Shown here: one piece after another, positions 44,430 through 52,151 of the stretch
Position numbering within the stretch: the stretch's first letter is position 1
Layout: every line of letters starts with the position of its first letter
Source of the DNA: Desulfopila_A sp964446655
GTDB taxonomy: Bacteria; Desulfobacterota; Desulfobulbia; Desulfobulbales; Desulfocapsaceae
Reading direction: 5' to 3'
Assembly: GCA_964446655.1 (NCBI GenBank)
Contig: CAYUPL010000006.1
Span: 1 to 64,000, forward strand
DNA: 64,000 nucleotides
Position numbers and translations under genes: made by a program
The notes under the pieces: model-generated
What the model saw: the letters and a program-made list of their open reading frames with translations, nothing else
Databases searched by the model: none
What the model was told of the DNA's origin: nothing

Positions 44430-45627
44430 CTAACGGAGTGGTACCTGTGGCGGGGAAAATGGCTGGGGCTGTACGCATTTTGGTTGGATAAACAATCTCC
44501 TTTTGGCCCTTCTGCCATTGTATTAGAATGGGATTATGACCTATCTGGCTGCCGTTGAAATCGACCTTGAAACGCCCCATGACAGTGACGGTATCAAGAT
44601 TGGCCACGAAATGGCGAATCTGCTCATGGTCGATGGCGCCTGCCTGATCGACGGCGCGTTCAAGTATCTGGCATGTTGAGTATGACGAACAGGCATGATA
44701 GGATGGTTTGCTGCCTGTTTTGGCTATAAAGCTGACGATGAACTGTGCGGTGCCCGGAAAAGGCAGCCGCTCATCCGGTTCCCACTGAGAGGAGCCGAAA
44801 ATCCCCTCGGCAAAGGAACCGACAGAGGTGAAAAAATCAGGCATTGCCGGAATTATAGTCAGGGCAAGTCCCGGCGGTTTGAGATTCCGCCCCTCCAGTA
44901 GCCTGAGAAAATGATACCCTTCCGGCGGATAACCGCAGAAAATCAGGCCGTCAGGCTTTACATCGCTAAGTTGAGTAACAATGGTTGGTAACTCTTCTTT
45001 GTAGTCATCAAACGACTCGTAAAAAATAGTCGCGAGTCCGAAGAGCGTAGCCCATTTGCGTACGCCCTCTGCCGCGGAAATGTTAAATGTTGTGTTGTTG
45101 AATACCACGGCGACATTTTTCATTCCGTGGCGAGCCGCCAGATCGAGAAGACCGAGGAAATAGCGATCCGCTGTACTGTATACGCCAAATACATGAGAGA
45201 AGCCCTGTTGCCAGATTTCCGTGGATGAGGCAGTGCCGGCAAGCAGTACATAGCCGTAACTTTCAGTTATTTCTGCCGCCGCCAGAGTTAACGATGAGCC
45301 ATAGGGCGACAGTACCATGTCGACCTTATCTTCGCTGATTAGCTTTTCGTAAAGGTGGCGGACCAGCGTCTCGCTGCTTTTATCGTCATAGAGGACTAAT
45401 TCAACTTTTCTGCCGAGAAGACCACCTCGTGCATTGATTTCACTGACCCAAAGCTCATAGCCGCTTTTCACCATGAAAGACAGACTCTTGTATGGGCCTT
45501 CCAGTGAAACGGTGGCGCCAATACGAATTGGTCCGGGTTGAGTTGAAGCGGGGCTGCAAAAAAAGAAAAGCAGTACTGTGGCGCACAGCAGGGTGGGGAA
45601 AAAAATGTACAAGACCTTTTTCGACAA
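44422..45627 (-). CDS. Periplasmic binding protein, branched-chain amino acid (Leu/Ile/Val) type
   Basis: 401 aa. N-terminal signal segment ending in FFFCSPAS, with a Cys at a lipobox-like position, so it may be a lipoprotein. Type I periplasmic fold: IRIGATVSLEGPYKSL, YDDKSSETLVRHLYEKLI, LSPYGSSLTLAAAEI and FCGYPPEGYHF. The start codon is TTG, with GGAGGATATCC in front, which fixes it. No permease or ATPase gene is linked. It overlaps the hybrid kinase, so a role as a periplasmic ligand sensor feeding the kinase is more likely than transport (inference). Confidence 0.88.
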   Translation of the reverse strand: MSKKVLYIFFPTLLCATVLLFFFCSPASTQPGPIRIGATVSLEGPYKSLSFMVKSGYELWVSEINARGGLLGRKVELVLYDDKSSETLVRHLYEKLISEDKVDMVLSPYGSSLTLAAAEITESYGYVLLAGTASSTEIWQQGFSHVFGVYSTADRYFLGLLDLAARHGMKNVAVVFNNTTFNISAAEGVRKWATLFGLATIFYESFDDYKEELPTIVTQLSDVKPDGLIFCGYPPEGYHFLRLLEGRNLKPPGLALTIIPAMPDFFTSVGSFAEGIFGSSQWEPDERLPFPGTAQFIVSFIAKTGSKPSYHACSSYSTCQILERAVDQAGAIDHEQIRHFVANLDTVTVMGRFKVDFNGSQIGHNPILIQWQKGQKEIVYPTKMRTAPAIFPATGTTPLDD

Positions 45628-46059
45628 GGATATCCTCCAGAAGCGGTATTAGAGAAATAACTGAAAGGTTTGAACAGAAATATCTGAAAACCTCATTCTT
45701 TTCTGATCATAGCAGATAATTTCCCTGAAGAACAAGAAGATTATGGAGATCTTTCGAGTTGGGTTGTATTTGATCAACAAGGAGCAAACAGGTGGGTAAG
45801 AGCTGGTGCGGAAGGGTTTTGAACATCGAAGAAGATTTGTACCGTTGTGCCAACGGTCATGGTACAGGTGATGAATCAGCGACAAAAACAGGGAAGAAAG
45901 TCTGCTGAAAGATAACTCTATCCTTCCTCCTGGGAAAAGAACAACAAGGGTTATTGTGGAATTAGAAAAGCTGTTTTGTACTTCTTTTGCGGACCTTAAT
46001 CTGGGCAACTTCGGTTGAAATACCATTGATAGTGCGGACAGAGACCAGGTAAACCAAGC
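45628..46059. other. Intergenic region with inverted repeats
   Basis: 432 bases between two minus-strand genes. It contains an inverted repeat ACCGTTG-TGC-CAACGGT at 45841-45857 and the edge of a 30-base palindrome at 46051-46080. A 125-codon minus-strand frame here has no ribosome site or recognisable protein and was not accepted. Confidence 0.5.
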
Positions 46060-46080
46060 TCAACCGGTTGAGTTTGGTTT
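46051..46080. repeat. 30-bp near-perfect palindrome at the end of the EamA gene
   Basis: Arms of 15 bases (AAACCAAGCTCAACC and its partner) pair completely except one G-T. It covers the last codons and the stop of the gene at 46060-46971. It could be a transcription terminator hairpin, although no T run follows on the minus strand. Confidence 0.7.
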
Positions 46081-46971
46081 GCGATTGCGTTGCAACGAAT
46101 AGAGAGGCATCAGCTGGACCATCAGTATGCCGCCAAGAATCAAAGAAGCCCCGAAAATTCTGCTGCTGCTCAGTCCTTCTCCCAGGAAGATGAAGCCGGC
46201 CAATGCGGCAAAAACGGTTTCTGAGCTGAGTAGAATAGCAGCATCGGAGGCAGTGCTGCAACGCTGGGCCACCACCTGGAAAGTAAAGGCTAGTCCCACG
46301 GAAAGAAATCCGGCATAGAAAATGCCGAAATAGGCGGCGTTGAAGTCGGCCAAGGTAGGTTGTTCCACTATAATACCGACAACCAGACCGGCAAATGAAC
46401 AGACCAGAAACTGCACCACGGCGACAACCAGAGGAGCCTGGGTACGTGTTGCCATGGCTCCCACAAGAAGAACATGGGCGGCCCAGAAGAAGGCACTGGA
46501 GATGACCCAGAGATCCCCGGCATTAAGGCTGACTGTCTGCGCCTCACTCATGATATAGGTGCCGATGAGGCAGGCAACGCTGGATGGCCAGACCGACCAG
46601 TGCACTCTGGTTTTGAGAAGGATAAAGGCAAACAGCGGTACCATGGGCACATACAAAGCGGTTAAAAAGCCGGCATTGGCCACGGAGGTATGAAAGATAC
46701 CGACCTGTTGCAAAACGGCGGCGCAGAAAAGAGCAAGTCCGGTTATGATCATACCGCCCCAGTCCCGAGATGTTATTCCGTAAGGGGTTTTCTGTTTACG
46801 ACGGTACTGGATATAGGCGAGCGGTGCAATGAGAAGAGCGCCCATGAAGAACCTGGATGAGGTGAACATGATTGCCCCCAGGTCTCCTGTTGCTACCTGT
46901 TGCACCACAAACGTAGACCCCCATATCAGGGCGGTAAGGAGAAGGAGAAGGTTTGCTTGAAATCGAGTCAT
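46060..46971 (-). CDS. EamA/DMT superfamily transporter
   Basis: 303 aa with ten predicted hydrophobic helices in two EamA repeats (LLLLTALIWGSTFVVQQVA at the start and SAFFWAAHVLLVGAM in the second). Probable inner-membrane exporter. The substrate cannot be told. It is not a close relative of the EamA protein at 33663-34547. The ATG has no clear SD. The stop codon lies within a 30-base palindrome. Confidence 0.85.
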   Translation of the reverse strand: MTRFQANLLLLLTALIWGSTFVVQQVATGDLGAIMFTSSRFFMGALLIAPLAYIQYRRKQKTPYGITSRDWGGMIITGLALFCAAVLQQVGIFHTSVANAGFLTALYVPMVPLFAFILLKTRVHWSVWPSSVACLIGTYIMSEAQTVSLNAGDLWVISSAFFWAAHVLLVGAMATRTQAPLVVAVVQFLVCSFAGLVVGIIVEQPTLADFNAAYFGIFYAGFLSVGLAFTFQVVAQRCSTASDAAILLSSETVFAALAGFIFLGEGLSSSRIFGASLILGGILMVQLMPLYSLQRNRKPNSTG

Positions 46972-47167
46972 TCTAAGTTGTTATTCCATGTCAGTGGCCC
47001 ATTGTTATACGATGGTACTATCAGACAGAGAGGAGATAAGAGACAATTGTACGGTGAATCATGCCGGCCAAACTGCAGTCTGGTGAATATACATCGGCCC
47101 GATCAGGGTGCAAGGAAAAAGTACTGCTATTGGCGGTGGTGTTGCAGGAGATAGGAGGTGCTGGACG

Positions 47168-47785
47168 CTATCCGTGTTGTTTTTGTGTAGCACCCGCAGC
47201 TTTGATGAAGCGGACAAGATCAGTATAGGGTTGAGCACCGGTCATGGAAGAATCATTCACTATAAAAGTGGGAACAGCCGTAATACCTTTATTGCGAGAA
47301 AGTTGCCAGTCGGCAAGTACCCTGGAACTGAAAGATCGTTCTTCAAGGACCTTTTCTGCTTCGGTGGGGTCAAGAGCCGCTTGTTCGACAATGTGCAATA
47401 AAACCTTTTTCTTGGCCATGTTATGTCCTTCGGCAAAATAGGCATGGAAGGCAGCCATATGGAAGTCGTGACCTTTGTCTTTGGTTTCCGCCCAAAGGCC
47501 AAGCTCCTGAGCCAGTCTGCTGTTATAGGTTTTTTTTCTCTCACCAAAGGGGAGCCCCAGGGATTGGGCAATCTGGTTGAGATGAGCGAACATCTGCACT
47601 ACGTCGATGGTCGATCCGGCAAAGAGCTCCTCCAGTGATTTTCCCTCTTCCGGGGTTTCCGGATGAAGAGGAAAGGCTCGCCATTGAATCCGTATATTGT
47701 AATTTTCCGACAATTTTTCAGTACTCCCGGTAATGAAATAGCACCAGGGTCAGATATAGTCGGAAAAAATTTCAAGTGTGACCAT
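47168..47785 (-). CDS. DsbA/FrnE-family oxidoreductase, probable selenoprotein (UGA at catalytic Cys)
   Basis: 205 codons from ATG 47785, which follows AAGAGGACACTCTC. In-frame UGA is codon 12 (47752-47750). The flanking residues (VTLEIFSDYI, UGA, PWCYF) match the FrnE active site SDxVCPWCY exactly, so the UGA replaces the first Cys of CPWC, giving UPWC. The rest is a complete FrnE-type protein: RIQWRAFPLHPETPEEG, the helical domain, and the cis-Pro region AVPTFIVN. A SECIS-like hairpin follows the UGA. A frame starting with TTG at 47713 would lack the redox site. Expected role: thiol-disulfide exchange. The alternative is a nonsense mutation in a Cys codon. No selA, selB, selC or selD is in the window. 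Confidence 0.82.
47717..47752 (-). promoter_or_regulatory. SECIS-like hairpin next to the UGA codon
   Basis: On the minus strand, 12 bases after the UGA, TTCATTAC pairs with GTACTGAA (seven pairs with one internal mismatch) around a five-base loop CGGGA. The loop begins 20 bases after the UGA and contains GG. This matches the bacterial SECIS model: a stem shortly after UGA with G in the apical loop. I cannot fold it or search for it by computation. Confidence 0.55.
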
Positions 47786-47820
47786 GAGAGTGTCCTCTTT
47801 GCAGGAATTCAGCAATTCTT

Positions 47821-47850
47821 AAAAAAACAGTGGCCATAAAGAGGCCGTTG
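47821..47850 (-). terminator. Hairpin with T run after the modF-like gene
   Basis: On the minus strand, GGCC arms (47843-47846 and 47832-47835) with an outer CA/TG pair around TCTTTAT are followed by seven T. It sits 23 bases after the modF-like stop and 35 bases before the selenoprotein start, so it may be only a partial barrier. Confidence 0.5.
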
Positions 47851-47872
47851 TCAATAGCTGTGAAAAAGATCA

Positions 47873-49024
47873 TTATCCGGCGGATAGATCGATATGCTGC
47901 TGAAAGAACTGGCGATATTCATCTTTTCTGTGGCCGGCATACAGGATAGTGCTGCGTTTTTGCCGGGCGATTTTCTCCAGGAAATCGAGCAGATTGTCTC
48001 GATTCTGTTGATCGAGACCCTGGGTCGGTTCGTCGAGTATCAACAACCGAGGCATCTTGATAAGGGCCCGGGCTATGAGGCAGAGTCGCTGTTCGGCGTA
48101 AGAGAGTCGCCGGAAGGGGAGTGCTGCTTTGTCTTGCAGTCCCGTCATGGTGAGCCATTGCAGGGCAAGGCCCTTCTGCCGAGGGCTGATCTGTCGATAC
48201 ACTCCGATGGAATCAAACAGTCCTGAGAGGACAACCTGCAAACTGCTTCCCGGTATGTAATGGTTGCGATGCAGATCCGGACTGACAATGCCCATATCTT
48301 TTTTCAGGTCCCAGATGGATTCGCCGCTGCCTCGCCGTTCACCGAAAATTTCGAGTGTGTTGCCGTAGCAGTTCTGGTTGTCACCGGTGATGATTTGTAG
48401 CAAGGTGGATTTCCCGCTTCCATTCGGACCTGTGATCAAGGTATGCTGATAGTTTTGTACTGACAATTGCAGGTTTTCGAAAATCAGCCGATCACCGTAA
48501 CGGGCAAAACCATTGTGCAGCCGTATCAGCATCACCTCTTCTCCTTCAGGCTCAAAAGCGGCGTGGTCGAGCTGAAATGCGGTGCTATTGTCACTGTTCC
48601 GATGTTCCTCCATCCGTTCCAGTACCTCAAGGCGTAATCCCTGCAGCACGATGCGGCCCTGTTGGAAAAGGGCAAGATGGTTGCACCAGTAGGGGATATC
48701 ATCCTGGTTATTGACACTTACGAGAACCTGATGACCGTGTTCATGCAACCGGCTCAGGGTACGATCGAGTTCTCTGCATCCTTCGGTATCAAGGCCGTCA
48801 TAGGGGTTTTCCATAACAAGCATGCCGGGGTTACGGGAGATACAGCCGATCAGCATCAGCTTTCTACTTTCACCGGAGGAGAGTTGCCGGTATCCCTTGT
48901 CGAGGCAATGGAGCAGGTTGAAATCCTGGAGAAGCGTTTTGTACTTTTCCGGACTTTTGATAAAGTCTCGCGCAGGTGTGCCGGGATCTACGCGGTCTTC
49001 ATAATCGCTGTTGTCATTTCGCAC
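47873..49024 (-). CDS. modF: ModF-like double ABC ATPase, body of a gene interrupted by TAA
   Basis: The open frame from GTG 49024 covers the end of a first ABC module (LSSGESRKLMLIGCI signature) and a complete second module: Walker A GPNGSGKST, signature LSYAEQRLCLIAR, Walker B LLILDEPTQGLD. The segment RRGSGESIWDLKKDMGIV aligns with the ModF/PhrA family, whose members are about 490 aa. The missing N-terminus continues upstream in the same frame to ATG 49240 but is broken by TAA at 49162-49160 (see the separate entry). Translation of the downstream part alone may yield a one-and-a-half-module protein. No modABC genes are adjacent. Confidence 0.75.
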   Translation of the reverse strand: MRNDNSDYEDRVDPGTPARDFIKSPEKYKTLLQDFNLLHCLDKGYRQLSSGESRKLMLIGCISRNPGMLVMENPYDGLDTEGCRELDRTLSRLHEHGHQVLVSVNNQDDIPYWCNHLALFQQGRIVLQGLRLEVLERMEEHRNSDNSTAFQLDHAAFEPEGEEVMLIRLHNGFARYGDRLIFENLQLSVQNYQHTLITGPNGSGKSTLLQIITGDNQNCYGNTLEIFGERRGSGESIWDLKKDMGIVSPDLHRNHYIPGSSLQVVLSGLFDSIGVYRQISPRQKGLALQWLTMTGLQDKAALPFRRLSYAEQRLCLIARALIKMPRLLILDEPTQGLDQQNRDNLLDFLEKIARQKRSTILYAGHRKDEYRQFFQQHIDLSAG

Positions 49025-49240
49025 CTCTTGTTCATAAATCTTCTGCTGGGAGGCAAAAGAGATTACAACCGGCTTGTCGCGATACGAGATTTCCTCCAGA
49101 TGTGCAGGCAGGTCGGCCAGCAGGCTGATGAAATCACTTATGCCGGATCTGTTGGAGCCTTAGAGACACCATGCTTCACCTGGACCGGTTTCAAAATGAT
49201 CGATTTGGAGGAGGTCGGTATGGTAATTTTCGATACGCAT
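49025..49240 (-). pseudogene. modF: N-terminal part of the ModF-like gene, with premature TAA
   Basis: In frame with the downstream CDS. From ATG 49240 it reads MRIENYHTDLLQIDHFETG..., then GEAWCL, TAA (49162-49160), GSNRSGISDFISLLADLP and on into ISFASQQK. Family members have GSNGSGKS here, so the TAA is directly before Walker A, and the Walker Lys is Ile. The gene starts 27 bases after the upstream stop. The frame is otherwise open, which argues for a single nonsense change or a sequence error. Confidence 0.7.
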
Positions 49241-49266
49241 AGATGTTCCGGTGCAGGCGAGCGTGA

Positions 49267-50340
49267 TCAGCTCAGGGCATACTTTGTTCTGATATTACGG
49301 GAAACCTGTCTGGTTAAAGACATAACCTTCTCAGCATAGTCTGCTGATATGGACCCGGTGCCGCAGCTTGGTGTTATCAGGCTTTGATGCAGAACCTGTT
49401 CCATGGGAACCCCTATCGCAACAAGTTCTTTGGCCTGCGCTTCCCATTTGGCGGTGAGGGATGAACCGTCTTCCTGGTCGATTAATTCCGGGGCAGTGGG
49501 TACGATACCGCTTGCCAGTATGCCGCCTTTTTGAAAAAAAGCCTGGAGAAGTTCCGGGTAGAGCACAAATCTGTCGAAATACGAGTATGCATCAAAGCTC
49601 AGCAGATCGGCATTGGCCTCAAAAAGTATGGACCATTCCGTGTTGGCGCAGACATGCACCCCGGCCAGCGCTCCTTCACTCTGTACCGCTTCGAAAACCT
49701 CACCAAGGCAGTCCTTGATATCATCATGGGAAATGGTGATATAGGCAGACGAACCAAAACCTGCCAGAGCGGGTTCATCAAAGACCATGAGAGTGCGGGG
49801 ACAGATCTGCTTCATTTGCTGAATCTGCCATTTTGCTTTCAAAGCGAGCAGTTTGATGGTGGCGTCTCTGAGTTGATCGTTGTAAAAAACGGCACGATTA
49901 TGCTGGTCAACCACTCCGGTGGCGAAGGTGAAGGGGCCGGTTGTCTGAGCTTTTAGACCCACGAGATTCTCCCTGATCCGGCTTGTGTGCTCAAGAAAAT
50001 CAAAAAAACCTTTGGCTGTTGTCGTACTTAAGGTAAACCGGCTCCCGTCAAGATCGGTACCACCTTCGACGATCATCAGATATTCTTCATAAAAGGCGAG
50101 GAATTCGGCATCAAATTGATCGCCCTCTCCATTGATGAAAAGCGTATCGTCACATTCATCAAGACCCGGCATTCCGGGAATGAACTGGCGGATCATGCCT
50201 TCTTCCTTATAAGAGGGGAGCTGCGGCCACAAAGGGATTTCCGGTGTATATTCCAGTATCATTTCCATGGCCCTGTCGTGACTGTCAATGGGAAGACTGC
50301 CGATAAGGAGCGGCAGACAATGTGCTTTGAATGTGTGCAT
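49267..50340 (-). CDS. MetE/UROD-like methyltransferase-family protein
   Basis: 357 aa. Resembles the C-terminal, zinc-binding half of cobalamin-independent methionine synthase. Expected Zn ligands are seen in HVCANTEW (His, Cys) and TPSCGTGS (Cys). The N-terminal LIGSLP and MVFDEPALAGFG fit the family. It is too short for MetE itself, so it is probably a stand-alone methyltransferase of the corrinoid/MetE-like group with an unknown methyl donor and acceptor. It precedes the modF-like gene in the same operon. Confidence 0.82.
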   Translation of the reverse strand: MHTFKAHCLPLLIGSLPIDSHDRAMEMILEYTPEIPLWPQLPSYKEEGMIRQFIPGMPGLDECDDTLFINGEGDQFDAEFLAFYEEYLMIVEGGTDLDGSRFTLSTTTAKGFFDFLEHTSRIRENLVGLKAQTTGPFTFATGVVDQHNRAVFYNDQLRDATIKLLALKAKWQIQQMKQICPRTLMVFDEPALAGFGSSAYITISHDDIKDCLGEVFEAVQSEGALAGVHVCANTEWSILFEANADLLSFDAYSYFDRFVLYPELLQAFFQKGGILASGIVPTAPELIDQEDGSSLTAKWEAQAKELVAIGVPMEQVLHQSLITPSCGTGSISADYAEKVMSLTRQVSRNIRTKYALS

Positions 50341-50572
50341 AATAACCTTTTGTTGTATTGAACGGTGCGACGGCGCTACATAAAGCCGCCTGTTTGGGTG
50401 AATGGTGTTTGCTGTCGGTCTAATTCGGATTTCTCCCGGAGTGTAGATGATAACGAATTACCGGGAAAAAGTCTACAGTCAGCTTGATATCCTTACGCTG
50501 CACACTATACCGGTCATGAAGGCCATGCGGTTGGGGCAGGTATCGGTACGGAAGTGCTTTTTCGTCGCTGTC

Positions 50573-51796
50573 TCATTGTTGAGGCTCCGTTTTCATGAGC
50601 AGAAACCCGCCCAGGCAGAGAAACTGAAGGAGCAGCATGATCCCGAACCCATAGGCAAATCCATCGTCGGACAACTGTCCATCAGCACTGACTGGCCACA
50701 GACTGATGACTGCCCCGATAAGCCATTGTCCGATAAAAGCGGCGATAAAGACCAGCAGATTGATGGCGGTGGTTACCCGGCCGGAGAGCTCCACGGGGAA
50801 AGACCGGGTCAGGGAAGAATAGGCAATGATGCCCGATGTGCCGAAAAAGCCAAAAGCCGGCCATAGGAAGCGACTCCATCCATCAGGGTTGCATATCAGC
50901 AACAACTGGACCACCATAAAAAGGCTCATGCCGCCCACCGCGGTTGTCTGAACGCTGATACCACGGTGAACGAGACGTTCCGTTACACTGCCAAGGGTAA
51001 TGAATCCGGCAATCATGGCTACCGCAACCCATAATAATGTGTCGGCTACCGCAGTGCGGTCCAGTCCTGCCACATTGGCGAGCCATGGTCCGGCCCAGAG
51101 TCCCTGGATGGCAAGAAATGCCGCCTGCGACATGGTGGTCAGCGGTGCTGTTCGCCAGAACAGTCTGCTGGTAAAAACTTGACCGATGCCTTTGACCTGG
51201 CTGCGAAAGTTCTCCTTGCCGGGAGCGTTGGTCTTTTCGGGAACAACGACAAAGAGCAGGATGGCAGTCATTACGGTAACACCGGCAAGGATCATGAAGA
51301 CAGTGCGCCAGTCGGTAAATTGCAGAGCTGTTTCCACTGGGGCCGTGGCGGCCAGTGCTCCCATGCCGCCTGCGGCCATCTGAAACCCATTGACCATGGG
51401 CCAGGTGTTGCGTGGAAACCAGAGAGTGAAGGCCTTAAAGGCGGCCATAAGGCAGGCTGATACGCCAAAACCAATGAAAGCCCGCCCCACCACTAAACCG
51501 GTAACGGTTTCCGCTCTGGCAAACAGGAAGGCGCCGAGACCGGCGAAAAGGAGCAGAAGGGCTTCTATTCTTCTTGGTCCATACCGATCAAGCAGGATGC
51601 CGAGCGGTAGCTGAAAGGAGGCAAAGGAGATAAAATAGACCGCTGTCAATAAACCAAGAGCAGATGGGCCAATGCCGATGTCGGCTAGCAAATCCGGGGC
51701 TATAACCGCATTGACGACACGATAGAGGTAAGAAAGGAAATAGCCGGCGGCAAAGGGAAAGAAAACCCGCAAGATGATGAAGAGGGGGGAACGCAT
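50573..51796 (-). CDS. MFS transporter
   Basis: 407 aa with about 12 hydrophobic segments. The MFS loop motif appears as GILLDRYGPRRIE between helices 2 and 3. It resembles the nitrate/oxalate-type group of MFS carriers in length and layout, but the substrate is not predictable. It lies 232 bases upstream of the MetE-like gene on the same strand and is probably an independent transcript. No clear SD precedes the ATG. Confidence 0.85.
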   Translation of the reverse strand: MRSPLFIILRVFFPFAAGYFLSYLYRVVNAVIAPDLLADIGIGPSALGLLTAVYFISFASFQLPLGILLDRYGPRRIEALLLLFAGLGAFLFARAETVTGLVVGRAFIGFGVSACLMAAFKAFTLWFPRNTWPMVNGFQMAAGGMGALAATAPVETALQFTDWRTVFMILAGVTVMTAILLFVVVPEKTNAPGKENFRSQVKGIGQVFTSRLFWRTAPLTTMSQAAFLAIQGLWAGPWLANVAGLDRTAVADTLLWVAVAMIAGFITLGSVTERLVHRGISVQTTAVGGMSLFMVVQLLLICNPDGWSRFLWPAFGFFGTSGIIAYSSLTRSFPVELSGRVTTAINLLVFIAAFIGQWLIGAVISLWPVSADGQLSDDGFAYGFGIMLLLQFLCLGGFLLMKTEPQQ

Positions 51797-52151
51797 ACGA
51801 CTACAGTGCCTCCGACAGAAAGGTTTTGATAACCAAAAGACCCCGATTGCTGCTGTGTACAGTGCTGTCTTCCTCTCATAACAAAAGGATCAATCAGTTG
51901 CAAGCATATGTTATTTTCTGGTATTTTTCCTCTGTCATATCCACCGTAGAAGCACCATTGTTCTCTTTTTCTGTTATTATGCAGGAAAGACTCTGCGGAA
52001 ATATTGCCTGCTTTATTGACTGATAGCAAAAAAAATGGTTACTTCGAAAATAGAGCAATAAAAAACCTTTATGTTTGTTGCCTACTCTGCCGAAGTGTGT
52101 CCGGTGTCATGAAGCTTCTTGCTTTTTCGACCAATACCATGGAGATTGTCT
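51797..52151. other. Intergenic region between MFS and chemoreceptor genes
   Basis: 355 bases between divergent genes, presumably holding both promoters. I see no gene, RNA or strong repeat in it. Confidence 0.5.

Noticed and set aside
45649..46026. 125-codon minus-strand open frame in a spacer
   Set aside because: No ribosome-binding site, no recognisable motif and odd composition. I treat the region as non-coding.
47713..47713. TTG start for the FrnE-type gene
   Set aside because: It would remove the active-site segment and has no ribosome site, whereas ATG 47785 has both a good site and the conserved N-terminus.
49160..49162. Stop codon recoding in the modF-like gene
   Set aside because: The codon is TAA. 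Sec uses UGA and pyrrolysine uses UAG, so recoding is unlikely. A nonsense change or sequence error is the better reading.
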